Shown piece by piece: positions 15,517 through 23,692 of a stretch of DNA of 64,000 nucleotides. The stretch comes from Paracoccaceae bacterium. Its GTDB lineage: Bacteria; Pseudomonadota; Alphaproteobacteria; Rhodobacterales; Rhodobacteraceae. The position numbers were made by a program, and so were the translations under genes. The stretch spans positions 388,860 through 452,859 of the forward strand of contig JACVZW010000030.1 in the NCBI GenBank assembly GCA_014654775.1. Reading direction: 5' to 3'. The notes beneath the pieces were generated by a model. That model was given only the letters and a program-made list of their open reading frames with translations, was not told the DNA's origin and did not search any database. Position 1 is the stretch's first letter; every line of letters begins with the position of its first letter.

Positions 15517-16209
15517 ATGAAGATCACCTGGCTCGGCCATTCCGGCTTTCGCATCGAGATTGAGAGGGCCACCCTCCTCGTCGACCCCTGGCTCGCAGGC
15601 AATCCGATGTTCCCCGCCGAACGCCGCGCCGAGGCGGTGGAGGGCGCGACCCATGTCCTTCTGACCCATGGCCATGGCGACCACTCCGCCGATGCCGCCG
15701 CGATCTGCAAGGAGAAGGGCATCCCCCTTGTCGGCATCTACGACCTCGTCAGCTGGATCGAAGGGCGCGAAGGCATCTCCTCCATCGGCTTCAACAAGGG
15801 CGGCACGGTCGATCTGGCCGGGGCCAAGGTCACCATGGTCAACGCCTCACATTCCTCCACGCTCTCGGGCGAGGCAGTCCCGGTCGCCGCAGGCTCCGAG
15901 GCGGGCTTCATGATCGCGGGCGAGGGGCACACGATCTATGTCTCGGGCGACACAGACATCATGGCCGACATGCAATGGATGGGCGAGTTGCACGCCCCCT
16001 CCATCGGCATTCTCTGCGCGGGCGGCCATTACACCATGGACATGAAGCGTGCGGCTTGGGCGGCGCGGCGCTACTTCAACTTCAAGACGGTGATCCCCTG
16101 CCACTACCGCACCTTCGGCGCGCTGGAACAGGACGCGACCGAGATGGTGGTGGCGCTGCCCGGCGTGCAGGTGATCGAACCGCAGGTCCTTGACCCCATC
16201 CGCTTCTGA
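15517..16209 (+). CDS. UPF0173 metal-dependent hydrolase
   Basis: A 230-residue metallo-beta-lactamase-fold protein of the UPF0173 family. Metal ligands: HxHxDH in LTHGHGDHSADAA, the conserved VNASHSS, SGDTDIM, and a late His in IPCHYRTFG. N-terminal MKITWLGHSGFRIE is typical. A strong AAGGAG lies before the ATG at 15517. No signal peptide, so cytoplasmic. Family members hydrolyse unknown phosphoester or ester substrates; none can be assigned here. A hairpin between it and the convergent tadA probably ends its transcript. Confidence 0.85.
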   Translation: MKITWLGHSGFRIEIERATLLVDPWLAGNPMFPAERRAEAVEGATHVLLTHGHGDHSADAAAICKEKGIPLVGIYDLVSWIEGREGISSIGFNKGGTVDLAGAKVTMVNASHSSTLSGEAVPVAAGSEAGFMIAGEGHTIYVSGDTDIMADMQWMGELHAPSIGILCAGGHYTMDMKRAAWAARRYFNFKTVIPCHYRTFGALEQDATEMVVALPGVQVIEPQVLDPIRF

Positions 16210-16215
16210 CAGCGC

Positions 16216-16239
16216 GCGGGGGGACAGCCGTCCCCCCGC
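16216..16239. terminator. Hairpin between convergent UPF0173 gene and tadA
   Basis: GCGGGGGGAC (16216-16225), a 4-nt loop and GTCCCCCCGC (16230-16239) form a perfect 10-bp stem 7 bp past the UPF0173 stop. Neither side has a T run, so efficiency is uncertain. Confidence 0.5.
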
Positions 16240-16250
16240 ACCCCCCTTCT

Positions 16251-16700
16251 TCACCGCTTCGCGGCGAAGAACCCCTTCAGCAGACGTTCCGCCTCCGCCG
16301 CCCCGATCCCGTCATAGACTTCGGGCACATGATGGCATTGCGGATGCGAGAAGACCCGCGCCCCAACCGCCACCCCCCCGCTCTTTGGATCCGCTGCGCC
16401 GTAGTACAGACGCCCGATCCGCGCCGCCGCAATGGCCGCCGCGCACATCGGACAAGGCTCCAGCGTCACGTAAAGATCATGGGCGATCAGCCGCTCAGCC
16501 CCCACCGCCGCACAGGCCGCCCGGATCACCAGCATCTCGGCATGCGCCGTGGGATCGTTCAACTCCCGCGTCCGGTTCCCCGCTTGCGCCACCACCAGAC
16601 CAGACGGCGACACAATGACCGCGCCCACGGGCACCTCGCCCCGCGCGCCCGCCGCCCGCGCCTCCTCCAGCGCCACATCCATGAAAGACCGGAACTCCAT
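16251..16700 (-). CDS. tadA: tRNA-specific adenosine deaminase
   Basis: A 149-residue deaminase that should convert the wobble adenosine-34 of tRNA-Arg(ACG) to inosine. Zinc and catalytic residues: H53 and E55 in TAHAEML, C83 and C86 in LEPCPMCAAAI. Other family features are VPVGAVIV near the start and RIGRLYYGAADPKSGG after the zinc site. AGGAAGGG precedes the ATG at 16700; the frame extends nine codons upstream (MAVAGQEGR) without similarity. It is divergent from rluB, with a dispersed repeat element between them. Confidence 0.93.
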   Translation of the reverse strand: MEFRSFMDVALEEARAAGARGEVPVGAVIVSPSGLVVAQAGNRTRELNDPTAHAEMLVIRAACAAVGAERLIAHDLYVTLEPCPMCAAAIAAARIGRLYYGAADPKSGGVAVGARVFSHPQCHHVPEVYDGIGAAEAERLLKGFFAAKR

Positions 16701-16740
16701 ACGCCCTTCCTGCCCCGCCACAGCCAAAGGCGCAACCTTG

Positions 16741-16790
16741 CCCCTTCATCTGTTCTTAAATATCCTCCGGGGGTCCGGGGGTGGAAAACC
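16741..16790 (-). repeat. Dispersed intergenic element (GGAGGATATTT...CAGATGAAG type)
   Basis: On the minus strand: CCCCCGGACCCCC, then GGAGGATATTTAAGAACAG, then ATGAAGGGGC. It shares its layout (GC-rich hairpin, GAG-T-TTT box, GATGAA core) with elements at 2114-2209, 2336-2431, 11532-11590 and 29563-29610. It fills the divergent tadA-rluB gap, 40 bp upstream of tadA. Confidence 0.6.
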
Positions 16791-16838
16791 CCCGGGTGTT
16801 CCGCTAGGGACCACACCTTGCCCTTGAAGGACACCCCC

Positions 16839-18128
16839 ATGACCCGCCCCCCGAAACCGCCAGCCAAAGCCGCGTCCCAGACCGCCCCCGAAGGCGACCG
16901 GATCGCCAAGGTGCTCTCGCGCGCAGGGATCGCCTCCCGGCGCGAGGCGGAACGCATGATCGCCGCAGGCGAGGTCGCGGTGAACGGCAAGGTCATCGAC
17001 AGCCCCGCCCTGAACGTGGGCCCCAAGGACCGCATCACGGTCAAGGGCCAGCCGCTGGCCCCGCCGGAACCCCCGCGCCTCTGGCTCTATTACAAACCCG
17101 AAGGCCTCGTCACCTCTGCCGCCGATGAAAAGGGCCGCGACACCGTTTTCGACCACCTCCCCGACGACATGCCCCGCGTCATGTCCATTGGGCGGCTGGA
17201 CCTCAATTCCGAAGGCCTGCTCCTCCTCACCAATGACGGCGAACTCAAACGGCGGCTGGAACTTCCCTCCACCGGCTGGCTGCGCAAATACCGCGTCCGG
17301 GTGAAAGGCAACCCGACCGACCCCGAGCTCGAACAGCTGCGGCAGGGGATCACCGTCGAAGGCGAACGCTTTCAGCCGATGCAGGTGGTGATGGACCGCC
17401 ATCAGGGCGCCAATGCCTGGCTCACCGTCGGCCTGCGCGAAGGCAAGAACCGCGAGATCCGCCGCGCCATGTCGGCCATCGGCCTGACCGTGAACCGCCT
17501 GATCCGCGTGAGCTACGGCCCCTTCCGCCTGAACGAGATGCAGCCCGGCGAGGTGGAAGAGGTCCGCCCCCGCGTGTTGCGCGACCAGCTCGGCTTCGCC
17601 CCCGACCTTTTCGCCGCCACCGACGCCGCCCCGCGCAAACCCGCCCCGGCCCGCCCGGCCAAGGCCGCCCCTTCCGGCGAAAGCTCCCCGCGCCCCACAC
17701 GTGGCCCCAAATCCGACGCGCCCACGACCCGCAGCCCAAAGCCCACCCCCCGGACCGACCGGACTGACAGCAGCGCCCCGCGCACCGCCTATGGCCTCAA
17801 ATCCGAAGCGCCCGCGCCCCGCAGCCCGAAGCCGGCCCCCCGGACCGACCGGACTGACAGCAGCGCCCCGCGCCCCGCCCGTGGCCCCAAAGCCGAAGGC
17901 GCCACATCCCGCCCCGTGCGCGGCGGCAAAGCAGCCGCCCCGCGCGGCACGCTGGCCGACGCACCGGCCCCGCGCCCCGCCAAACCCGGCCCGCGCAGCA
18001 GCGCCAAGTCCAAACCGCAATCCACCCGCAACCGCTCCGACGCGGCCCCCGCTCGCCCCGGCGGCCCGGGCAAGCCCCGGCCCGCCGCCCCCTCCGGCGG
18101 CAAGCCGCGCCGCCCCCCGCGCGGCTGA
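16839..18128 (+). CDS. rluB: 23S rRNA pseudouridine synthase RluB type with long tail
   Basis: A 429-residue RsuA/RluB-family enzyme expected to make pseudouridine 2605 in 23S rRNA. Residues about 20-67 form an S4 RNA-binding domain (DRIAKVLSRAGIASRREAERMIAAGEVAVNGKVI). The catalytic Asp is in MSIGRLDLNSEGLLLLTND, and GLREGKNREIRRAMSAIGLTVNRLIR is the RluB hallmark. From about residue 258 a Pro/Ala/Arg/Lys-rich tail of some 170 residues follows, containing a 30-residue tandem repeat (DNA unit 90 bp at 17701-17790 and 17791-17880). Such basic tails are common in alphaproteobacterial RluB and likely bind RNA nonspecifically. ATG at 16839; its ribosome-binding site is weak (AAGGAC). Confidence 0.9.
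   Translation: MTRPPKPPAKAASQTAPEGDRIAKVLSRAGIASRREAERMIAAGEVAVNGKVIDSPALNVGPKDRITVKGQPLAPPEPPRLWLYYKPEGLVTSAADEKGRDTVFDHLPDDMPRVMSIGRLDLNSEGLLLLTNDGELKRRLELPSTGWLRKYRVRVKGNPTDPELEQLRQGITVEGERFQPMQVVMDRHQGANAWLTVGLREGKNREIRRAMSAIGLTVNRLIRVSYGPFRLNEMQPGEVEEVRPRVLRDQLGFAPDLFAATDAAPRKPAPARPAKAAPSGESSPRPTRGPKSDAPTTRSPKPTPRTDRTDSSAPRTAYGLKSEAPAPRSPKPAPRTDRTDSSAPRPARGPKAEGATSRPVRGGKAAAPRGTLADAPAPRPAKPGPRSSAKSKPQSTRNRSDAAPARPGGPGKPRPAAPSGGKPRRPPRG
17701..17900 (+). repeat. 90-bp tandem repeat inside the rluB tail
   Basis: Two full 90-bp units (17701-17790 and 17791-17880) and the start of a third encode the repeating peptide RSPKPxPRTDRTDSSAPR plus a linker. The core GGACCGACCGGACTGACAGC is exactly conserved. 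In-frame length change would only lengthen or shorten the basic tail. Confidence 0.85.
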
Positions 18129-18213
18129 TCCGGACAGCCTGCCCCCTTCCCCCCTGCCCCTGCCCTCGCCTATACTCCGGCACAAGGCGGACAGCAGGGG
18201 GCGGAACAGGCAG

Positions 18214-18297
18214 ATGACAGGCACCGGACTGCAGACTCTCGCCTATTTCGTGCTGCTCGCCCTCATCCTCTACACGGCCGGCAGCGGGGTGCAGTGA
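18214..18297 (+). CDS. Tiny single-pass membrane protein (27 aa)
   Basis: A 27-residue ORF, MTGTGLQTLAYFVLLALILY plus TAGSGVQ, which is one hydrophobic helix flanked by short polar ends. GGAACAGG precedes the ATG at 18214, and the stop lies 1 bp before the ATG of the XpaC-like membrane protein, implying coupling. The tight arrangement and clean amphipathic layout argue for a real microprotein, but 27 codons could occur by chance. Confidence 0.5.
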   Translation: MTGTGLQTLAYFVLLALILYTAGSGVQ

Positions 18298-18298
18298 C

Positions 18299-19219
18299 AT
18301 GGCCCAGCGTTTTGGCGGCAAGTACAGCCCCGAACCCCAGCGCCGCGGCGATGGCGATGAACGCCGCAGGGCACAGCAAGGCCAGCCCCCCGCGACAGGC
18401 GGCCCTGAAGGCCCCAACCGCTTCGACGGCAAGCGCCCGATCCGCAAGGGCGCACGGGTCAACTTCTTCTTCTTCGTCTCGCTGACAATGCTCATCCCCG
18501 CCTTCTCGGGCGGGCCGGATGCGCTCTTCCCCGGCCTTGGCGCGACCGCGCTCCTTCTCCTCTCGGCATGGCTCACCCGCGAAGGAACCCGCGCGCATCA
18601 GGAATATGACGACCGCCGCATCGCCCGCCGCCCCGCCATCCCGCGCAAGATCTTTGGCGCGGTTCTGACCGGGGCCGCCCTCGCACTTGCCGCCTCGATC
18701 AGCCAGCCGGGTTTGCTCCCCCTCGCCTTTGGCGCGGTGGGTGGGCTTCTCCATCTGTTCGCCTTTGGCCCCGACCCGCTCAAGGACAAGGGCGCCGAAG
18801 GCATCGACAGCTTTCAGACCGACCGCGTCGCCCGCGCGGTGGACGAAGCCGAACGCCTCGTCGCCGGGATGAAGGACGCCATCCTGCGCGCGAACGACCG
18901 CGCGCTCGAATCCCGCGTCGACCGCTTTGCCGATACCGCCCGCGCCATGTTCCGCACCATCGAAGCCGATCCCCGCGACCTCACCTCCGCCCGGAAATAC
19001 CTGAGCGTCTATCTGGCAGGCGCCCGCGACGCGACGGTCAAATTCGCCGACTTCTACGCCCAAAGCCGCGATCAAAAGGCGCGGGCGGAATACGAGGCGC
19101 TCTTGGCCGATCTCGAAACCAACTTCGCCTCGCGCACCAGGGCCCTGATCGAAGACAGCCGCACCGATCTGGATGTCGAAATCGGCGTCCTGCGCGAACG
19201 GCTGCAAAGGGAAGGCTGA
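18299..19219 (+). CDS. XpaC-like membrane protein (5-bromo-4-chloroindolyl phosphate hydrolysis family)
   Basis: A 306-residue protein resembling the XpaC family. The first 50 residues are polar and disordered (RRGDGDERRRAQQGQ). Two pairs of hydrophobic segments follow at about residues 55-100 (VNFFFFVSLTMLIPAFSG; ATALLLLSAWLT) and 117-155. The rest is a charged helical cytoplasmic domain (DRVARAVDEAERLVAGMKDAILRAND...SARKYLSVYLAGARDATVKFADFY). XpaC is often encoded beside the TelA toxic-anion-resistance protein; here no telA follows. The indolyl-phosphate activity in the family name is historical, and the real function is unknown. It follows the 27-aa ORF by 1 bp. Confidence 0.7.
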   Translation: MAQRFGGKYSPEPQRRGDGDERRRAQQGQPPATGGPEGPNRFDGKRPIRKGARVNFFFFVSLTMLIPAFSGGPDALFPGLGATALLLLSAWLTREGTRAHQEYDDRRIARRPAIPRKIFGAVLTGAALALAASISQPGLLPLAFGAVGGLLHLFAFGPDPLKDKGAEGIDSFQTDRVARAVDEAERLVAGMKDAILRANDRALESRVDRFADTARAMFRTIEADPRDLTSARKYLSVYLAGARDATVKFADFYAQSRDQKARAEYEALLADLETNFASRTRALIEDSRTDLDVEIGVLRERLQREG

Positions 19220-19259
19220 CCCCTTCCCAACCCAGCCCCCGATGCGCTAAGGCGCGGGC

Positions 19260-19841
19260 ATGGCCAAGCTCTACTTCCACTTCTCCACGATGAATGCAGG
19301 GAAATCGACCCTGCTCCTGCAAGCCTCGCACAATTACCGCGAGGGGGGCATGGCGACCTATCTCATCACCGCGCAATTCGACAACCGCGCGGGCCAAGGC
19401 CGCATCGCCAGCCGCATCGGCATCGGCGAGGATGCCGACACCTTCGCCCCCGGCGAGGACATGTTCGAAAAACTGAAAGCCCGTCTGGAAAAAGGCCCTG
19501 TCGCCTGCGTTTTCGTGGACGAGGCGCAGTTCTTGTCCAAGGATCAGGTCTGGCAGCTTGCTCGCGCGGTCGATGACCTGAAGGTCCCTGTCATGTGCTA
19601 CGGCCTGCGCGTGGATTTTCAGGGCAACCTTTTCCCCGGCTCCGCCGCCCTACTGGCTTGGGCGGATGAGATGCGCGAAGTTCGCACCATCTGCCATTGC
19701 GGGAAAAAGGCCACCATGGTCATCCGCCGCGGGCCAGACGGCCGCGCGCTCACCGCAGGCGAACAGGTGGTGATCGGCGGCAACGAAACCTATGTCAGCC
19801 TCTGCCGCAAGCATTGGCGCGAAGCGGTCGGCGACGCCTGA
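19260..19841 (+). CDS. tdk: Thymidine kinase (type II)
   Basis: A 193-residue type II thymidine kinase (thymidine plus ATP to dTMP). Walker A is in FSTMNAGKSTLLL (residues 8-20), the Walker B/catalytic acidic pair in VFVDEAQFLS, and the Zn-binding cysteines in TICHCGKKAT and SLCRKHW. YETYVSLC-type thymidine contacts appear as GNETYVSLCRKHW. No other tdk is visible. With the cdd-deoA-deoB-add-upp operon 5 kb away, it completes pyrimidine deoxynucleoside salvage. Twin palindromes follow its stop. Confidence 0.95.
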   Translation: MAKLYFHFSTMNAGKSTLLLQASHNYREGGMATYLITAQFDNRAGQGRIASRIGIGEDADTFAPGEDMFEKLKARLEKGPVACVFVDEAQFLSKDQVWQLARAVDDLKVPVMCYGLRVDFQGNLFPGSAALLAWADEMREVRTICHCGKKATMVIRRGPDGRALTAGEQVVIGGNETYVSLCRKHWREAVGDA

Positions 19842-19846
19842 CGCCC

Positions 19847-19888
19847 AAATTTCTTCGAAGAAATTTGCAAAAATCTTCGAAGATTTTT
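19847..19888. terminator. Twin perfect 20-bp palindromes, probable bidirectional terminator
   Basis: Two perfect 20-bp palindromes, both centred on TTCGAA, stand head to tail with only GC between them (19847-19866 and 19869-19888). The second begins AAAAATC and ends GATTTTT, giving a hairpin with A and T runs on both strands. They separate convergent tdk and the EamA transporter gene, where bidirectional termination is expected. Confidence 0.75.
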
Positions 19889-19900
19889 GACCCCCGCCGC

Positions 19901-20818
19901 CTACCCTTCCACCGCCTTCGCCCGAAGCGCGATCATCGACCCCGCCACCACGATCAGCACCATCCCGGCCACCGCCAAGGGCGCCAGCCCCGTCCCCCAC
20001 AGCACCCATGTCCAGAAGGCCGAAGCCGGCAGGATCACATACTCCAGAACACTCGCTTTCGAGGCTTCGGTGATCTGATAGGCGCGGATCATCATCCCGA
20101 CCCCAACCAGCGACCCCGCCGCCTGCACGAAGGTCCAGAAGTAGAAGGTCCCGCTCGGCCAGACCGGCCCGCGCTGCAGGAACCCCTCCGCGCCAACGGG
20201 CACGGCAATCGGGGCCAGCCACAGCACCGCCATCCCCACAGCGCCGATCACGCCCAGCGCGGCGAAGAACCCCGCCAGCAGCGTCTCGGCAGTTTCCTGC
20301 GCGCACCATTCCCGCGTGGCGATGTTGCCCATCGCATACATGGCCCCCGCCAGAACCGGCAGAACGGCGGGCAACGACGCACCGGCCAACGCCTCTGGCC
20401 CCAAGACCAGCACCACGCCGACAAAGCCCAGCACCACCGCAAAGATCCGCACCGGCCCGATCGCATGGCCATAGACGAAACGCGAAATCAGCAGCACCCA
20501 GATCGGCGCGGTGAACAGCCCCGCCGCCACCAGCGCCACGTCAAGGAAGGCCAGCGCCCCGAAATAGATCACCATCGCCGCCCCGTGGATCGACGACCGC
20601 GCCACCACCGCGCCCCAGCGCACGGGCCTCAATTTCAACCCCAACGGCACCATCGCCAGCGCCAGCAGCACCGCCGCCATCAGGCTGCGCGTCAGGTGGA
20701 ACTGCCACAGCCCCGCCTCCTCGGCGATCACCCGCACGTAATTGTCGGTGAAGCCGATCACCATCGCATAGACAAGGATCAACCCTGCCGCCGCCAGTGT
20801 CCTGTCGGAACCACTCAT
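19901..20818 (-). CDS. EamA/DMT-family transporter
   Basis: A 305-residue inner-membrane protein with about ten transmembrane segments in two EamA-type halves. The N-terminal half has a DNYVRVIAEEAGLWQFHLTRSLMAAVLL segment; the second half starts near SLPAVLPVLAGAMYAMGNIATREW. Family members export amino acids or other metabolites; the substrate is unknown. The ATG at 20818 (CAGG upstream) gives a normal N-terminus; the frame is open for 18 more codons. It is divergent from the acyl-CoA ligase. Confidence 0.8.
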   Translation of the reverse strand: MSGSDRTLAAAGLILVYAMVIGFTDNYVRVIAEEAGLWQFHLTRSLMAAVLLALAMVPLGLKLRPVRWGAVVARSSIHGAAMVIYFGALAFLDVALVAAGLFTAPIWVLLISRFVYGHAIGPVRIFAVVLGFVGVVLVLGPEALAGASLPAVLPVLAGAMYAMGNIATREWCAQETAETLLAGFFAALGVIGAVGMAVLWLAPIAVPVGAEGFLQRGPVWPSGTFYFWTFVQAAGSLVGVGMMIRAYQITEASKASVLEYVILPASAFWTWVLWGTGLAPLAVAGMVLIVVAGSMIALRAKAVEG

Positions 20819-20922
20819 GAAATGCCTGATCCTCCCTCTCGCCTCCCGTGTGAAGCCTGCTACCTTCGCCAATGCGCGCCCGAAAACGACATGAACAGAA
20901 GAATTGACCGGAGAGGGAACGA

Positions 20923-22554
20923 ATGGGCTGGCTGGCCGATGAAACCGGACTGGAGAAATGCGCGGCGAACTACACGCCGCTCACACCACTGTCCTTCCTA
21001 AAGCGCGCGGCGGACATCCACGCCAACCGCACCGCCGTGGTCTGGAAATCCACCCGCCTCAGCTATGCCGACTATGCCGCGCAGGTCTCCCGCCTCGCCT
21101 CTGCCCTCGCCCGCCACGGCATCGCCCAGGGCGATGTGGTGGCCACCCTGATCCCCAATATCCCACCGCAGGCCGTGGCCCATTTCGGTGTCCCCGCCGC
21201 GGGCGCGATCCTGAACACGATCAACACCCGCCTCGACGCCGACACCGTGGCCTATATCTTCGGCCATGCCGGGGCGAAGATCGTGCTTTGCGACACGGCC
21301 TTCCTGCCGCTTGCGGAAGAGTCGCTCAAACGTATGGAAGGCCCCGCCCCCCGGATCATCGAGGTGGTGGATGAAGGCTTCACCGCCTCGGGCCGCTACC
21401 TCACCTATGATGCGCTGCTGGCCGAAGGCGACCCGAACGCGCCGTGGATCATGCCGCAGGACGAATGGGAATCCATCGCCATCAACTACACCTCCGGCAC
21501 GACGGGCCGCCCAAAGGGCGTGGTCTACCACCATCGCGGGGCCTATCTCTCGGCCACCGCCAATATCCTGTCCTGGCGCATGGTGCTGCACCCGGTTTAC
21601 CTGACCATCGTGCCCCTCTTCCACTGCAATGGCTGGACCCACACATGGATGACACCCATCCTTGCGGGCACACTCGTCTGCTGTCGCGACATCACGGCCA
21701 AGGCCATCTACGACGCCATCGCCGATGAAGGCGTCACCCATTTCGGTGGCGCGCCCATCGTCCTCAACACCATCATCAACGCCCCCGACAGCGACCGCCG
21801 CGCCTTCGCGCATGTGGTCGAGGTCTTCACCGCAGGCGCGCCGCCCCCCGCCGCCACGCTGGCCGCCTTCGAACCCTTGGGCTTCAACGTCACTCAAGTC
21901 TACGGCCTGACGGAAACCTACGGACCCGCCACCGAATGCACATGGCGCGAAGAATGGGACGGCGCCTCCAAGGAAGACCGCGCCGCCTACAAGGCCCGCA
22001 CTGGCGTCGCCATGCCCATGCTCGACGGGGCCGAGGTGCATGACACCCACGGCAACCCCGTCCCCCGCGACGGGCAGCACTTGGGCGAGATTGCCATGCG
22101 CGGCAACATGGTCATGAAGGGCTATTACAAGAACCCGCAGGCCACGGCCGAGGCCTTCAAGGGCGGCTGGTTCCGCTCGGGCGATATCGCCTTTCAGCAT
22201 CCCGACGGCTACATCAAGATCACCGACCGCGCCAAGGACATCATCATCTCGGGCGGCGAGAATGTCTCCTCCGTCGAAGTCGAAGGCGTCCTCATGCACC
22301 ACCCCGCCGTCCTCCTCTGCGCCGTGGTGGCCAAACCCGATGACAAATGGGGTGAAGTCCCCTGCGCCTTCGTCGAACTGAAACCGGGGCAGGCCGTCAC
22401 GGAAAAGGACCTCATCGCCTTCTGCCGCGAACGGCTGGCGGGCTTCAAGACGCCCAAACATGTGGTCTTCTCCGATCTGCCCAAGACATCCACGGGCAAG
22501 ATCCAGAAATTCGAACTGCGCGCCGTGGCCAAACTGATGACTCAGCCCGGCTGA
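20923..22554 (+). CDS. Acyl-CoA synthetase (AMP-forming)
   Basis: A 543-residue adenylate-forming ligase that should activate a carboxylic acid to its CoA thioester. Motifs: P-loop YTSGTTGRPKGVVYHH at about residue 189, YGLTETYGP, the hinge/A8 region DRAKDIIISGGENVSSVEVE, and catalytic Lys in PKTSTGKIQK at the C-terminus. It belongs to the medium-chain/DmdB-like group common in this family of bacteria; methylmercaptopropionate, medium-chain fatty or aromatic acids are all possible substrates. GGAGAGGG precedes the ATG at 20923. No other beta-oxidation or DMSP genes are adjacent, so the substrate is open. Confidence 0.88.
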   Translation: MGWLADETGLEKCAANYTPLTPLSFLKRAADIHANRTAVVWKSTRLSYADYAAQVSRLASALARHGIAQGDVVATLIPNIPPQAVAHFGVPAAGAILNTINTRLDADTVAYIFGHAGAKIVLCDTAFLPLAEESLKRMEGPAPRIIEVVDEGFTASGRYLTYDALLAEGDPNAPWIMPQDEWESIAINYTSGTTGRPKGVVYHHRGAYLSATANILSWRMVLHPVYLTIVPLFHCNGWTHTWMTPILAGTLVCCRDITAKAIYDAIADEGVTHFGGAPIVLNTIINAPDSDRRAFAHVVEVFTAGAPPPAATLAAFEPLGFNVTQVYGLTETYGPATECTWREEWDGASKEDRAAYKARTGVAMPMLDGAEVHDTHGNPVPRDGQHLGEIAMRGNMVMKGYYKNPQATAEAFKGGWFRSGDIAFQHPDGYIKITDRAKDIIISGGENVSSVEVEGVLMHHPAVLLCAVVAKPDDKWGEVPCAFVELKPGQAVTEKDLIAFCRERLAGFKTPKHVVFSDLPKTSTGKIQKFELRAVAKLMTQPG

Positions 22555-22659
22555 TCGCCGATGCCGTGACCACGTTGTGCCGCCCCCGTCCCTGCGCTAT
22601 CGTCGCGGCTGATCGCAACGGAACGGCCGGACCAACCGCCGCAGGACCGCAGGCAAGGC

Positions 22660-23679
22660 ATGACCGCGCTGAAGAAATACCAGAGGCTGGAAAGCCCCGG
22701 CCTCTGGCGTGACAGCCCCCAGTCCCAGCGGCGCGAAGTCGTCGTCGCCTTCCGCGAGGCGACGCTTGTCCTGTCGGACCCGCGTACCGAACTGGCGCTC
22801 TCGCATTGGTCGCTCCCCGCGATCGAACGGATGAACCCCGGCTCAATCCCCGCCCTCTATGCCCCCGGCCCGGATGCCGAGGAACTGCTCGAGGTCGACG
22901 ATCCCGACATGATCGCCGCGCTGGAAACCATCCGCAGCGCCGTGCGCCGCCGCACACCACGCCCCGGCCGCCTGCGCGGCACGCTCCTGATCGGCACCAC
23001 GCTCGCCATCCTTGGGATCGGCGCCTATTTCGTGCCCGACGCCCTGATCCGCCACACAGCCGCCGTCCTGCCCCCCGCCACCCGCGCCCAGATCGGCGAG
23101 GCCGCGCTGGCCGACATCACCCGCCTCACCGGCGCGCCCTGCGGCACGCCGCTTGGCGACCGGTCGCTCACACTCCTGTCCGAACGGCTCTTCGGCGGCG
23201 CGGGCATCCGCTTTGCCGTCCTGCGCGAAGGCCTGCCGCAGGCCGCGATTCTGCCCGGAAACCTCGTCCTTCTCGGCCTGCCCATGCTGACCGAGGCCAG
23301 CCTGCCCGAGGCCCCGGCAGGCTTCGCCCTCGCCGAAACCCTGCGCGCCGAAACCGACGATCCGATGCAGCATATCCTGCGCCATGCGGGCCTTGCCGCC
23401 ACGCTCCGCCTGCTGACCACGGGCAGCCTGCCCGTCACCGCTCTGGAAGGCTATGGCGAGGTCTTCCTCGCCGCCCCGCGCCCCACCCTGCCCGACGAGG
23501 CGCTGCTTGCCCGCTTTGAAGGCAGCGCCGTCTCCTCCGCCGCTTATGGCTACGCGCTCGACCCCACGGGAGAATCCACGCTCACCCTGATCGAGGCCGA
23601 TCCTTATCGCGGCGGCAGCCCCCGCGCCCTCTTGAACGCCGAGGATTGGAGCAGCCTCAAGGCCATCTGCGGGCCCTAA
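22660..23679 (+). CDS. Membrane protein, possible degenerate M48-type peptidase
   Basis: A 339-residue protein I do not recognise with certainty. One transmembrane segment lies near residues 107-124 (GTLLIGTTLAILGIGAYFV). The part after it has the layout of M48 metallopeptidases: VLREGLPQAAILPGNLVLLGLPMLTEASLPEAPAGF, where active enzymes show an LPGG strand and then HExxH. At the expected place it reads FALAETLRAE, with no HExxH, so a protease activity is unlikely. The first 90 residues look like a soluble domain with beta strands (VVVAFREATLVLSDPRTELALSHWSL). It sits 105 bp after the acyl-CoA ligase in the same direction and converges on the SPOR gene. Confidence 0.55.
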   Translation: MTALKKYQRLESPGLWRDSPQSQRREVVVAFREATLVLSDPRTELALSHWSLPAIERMNPGSIPALYAPGPDAEELLEVDDPDMIAALETIRSAVRRRTPRPGRLRGTLLIGTTLAILGIGAYFVPDALIRHTAAVLPPATRAQIGEAALADITRLTGAPCGTPLGDRSLTLLSERLFGGAGIRFAVLREGLPQAAILPGNLVLLGLPMLTEASLPEAPAGFALAETLRAETDDPMQHILRHAGLAATLRLLTTGSLPVTALEGYGEVFLAAPRPTLPDEALLARFEGSAVSSAAYGYALDPTGESTLTLIEADPYRGGSPRALLNAEDWSSLKAICGP

Positions 23680-23692
23680 GGCTGCCTGCTTC

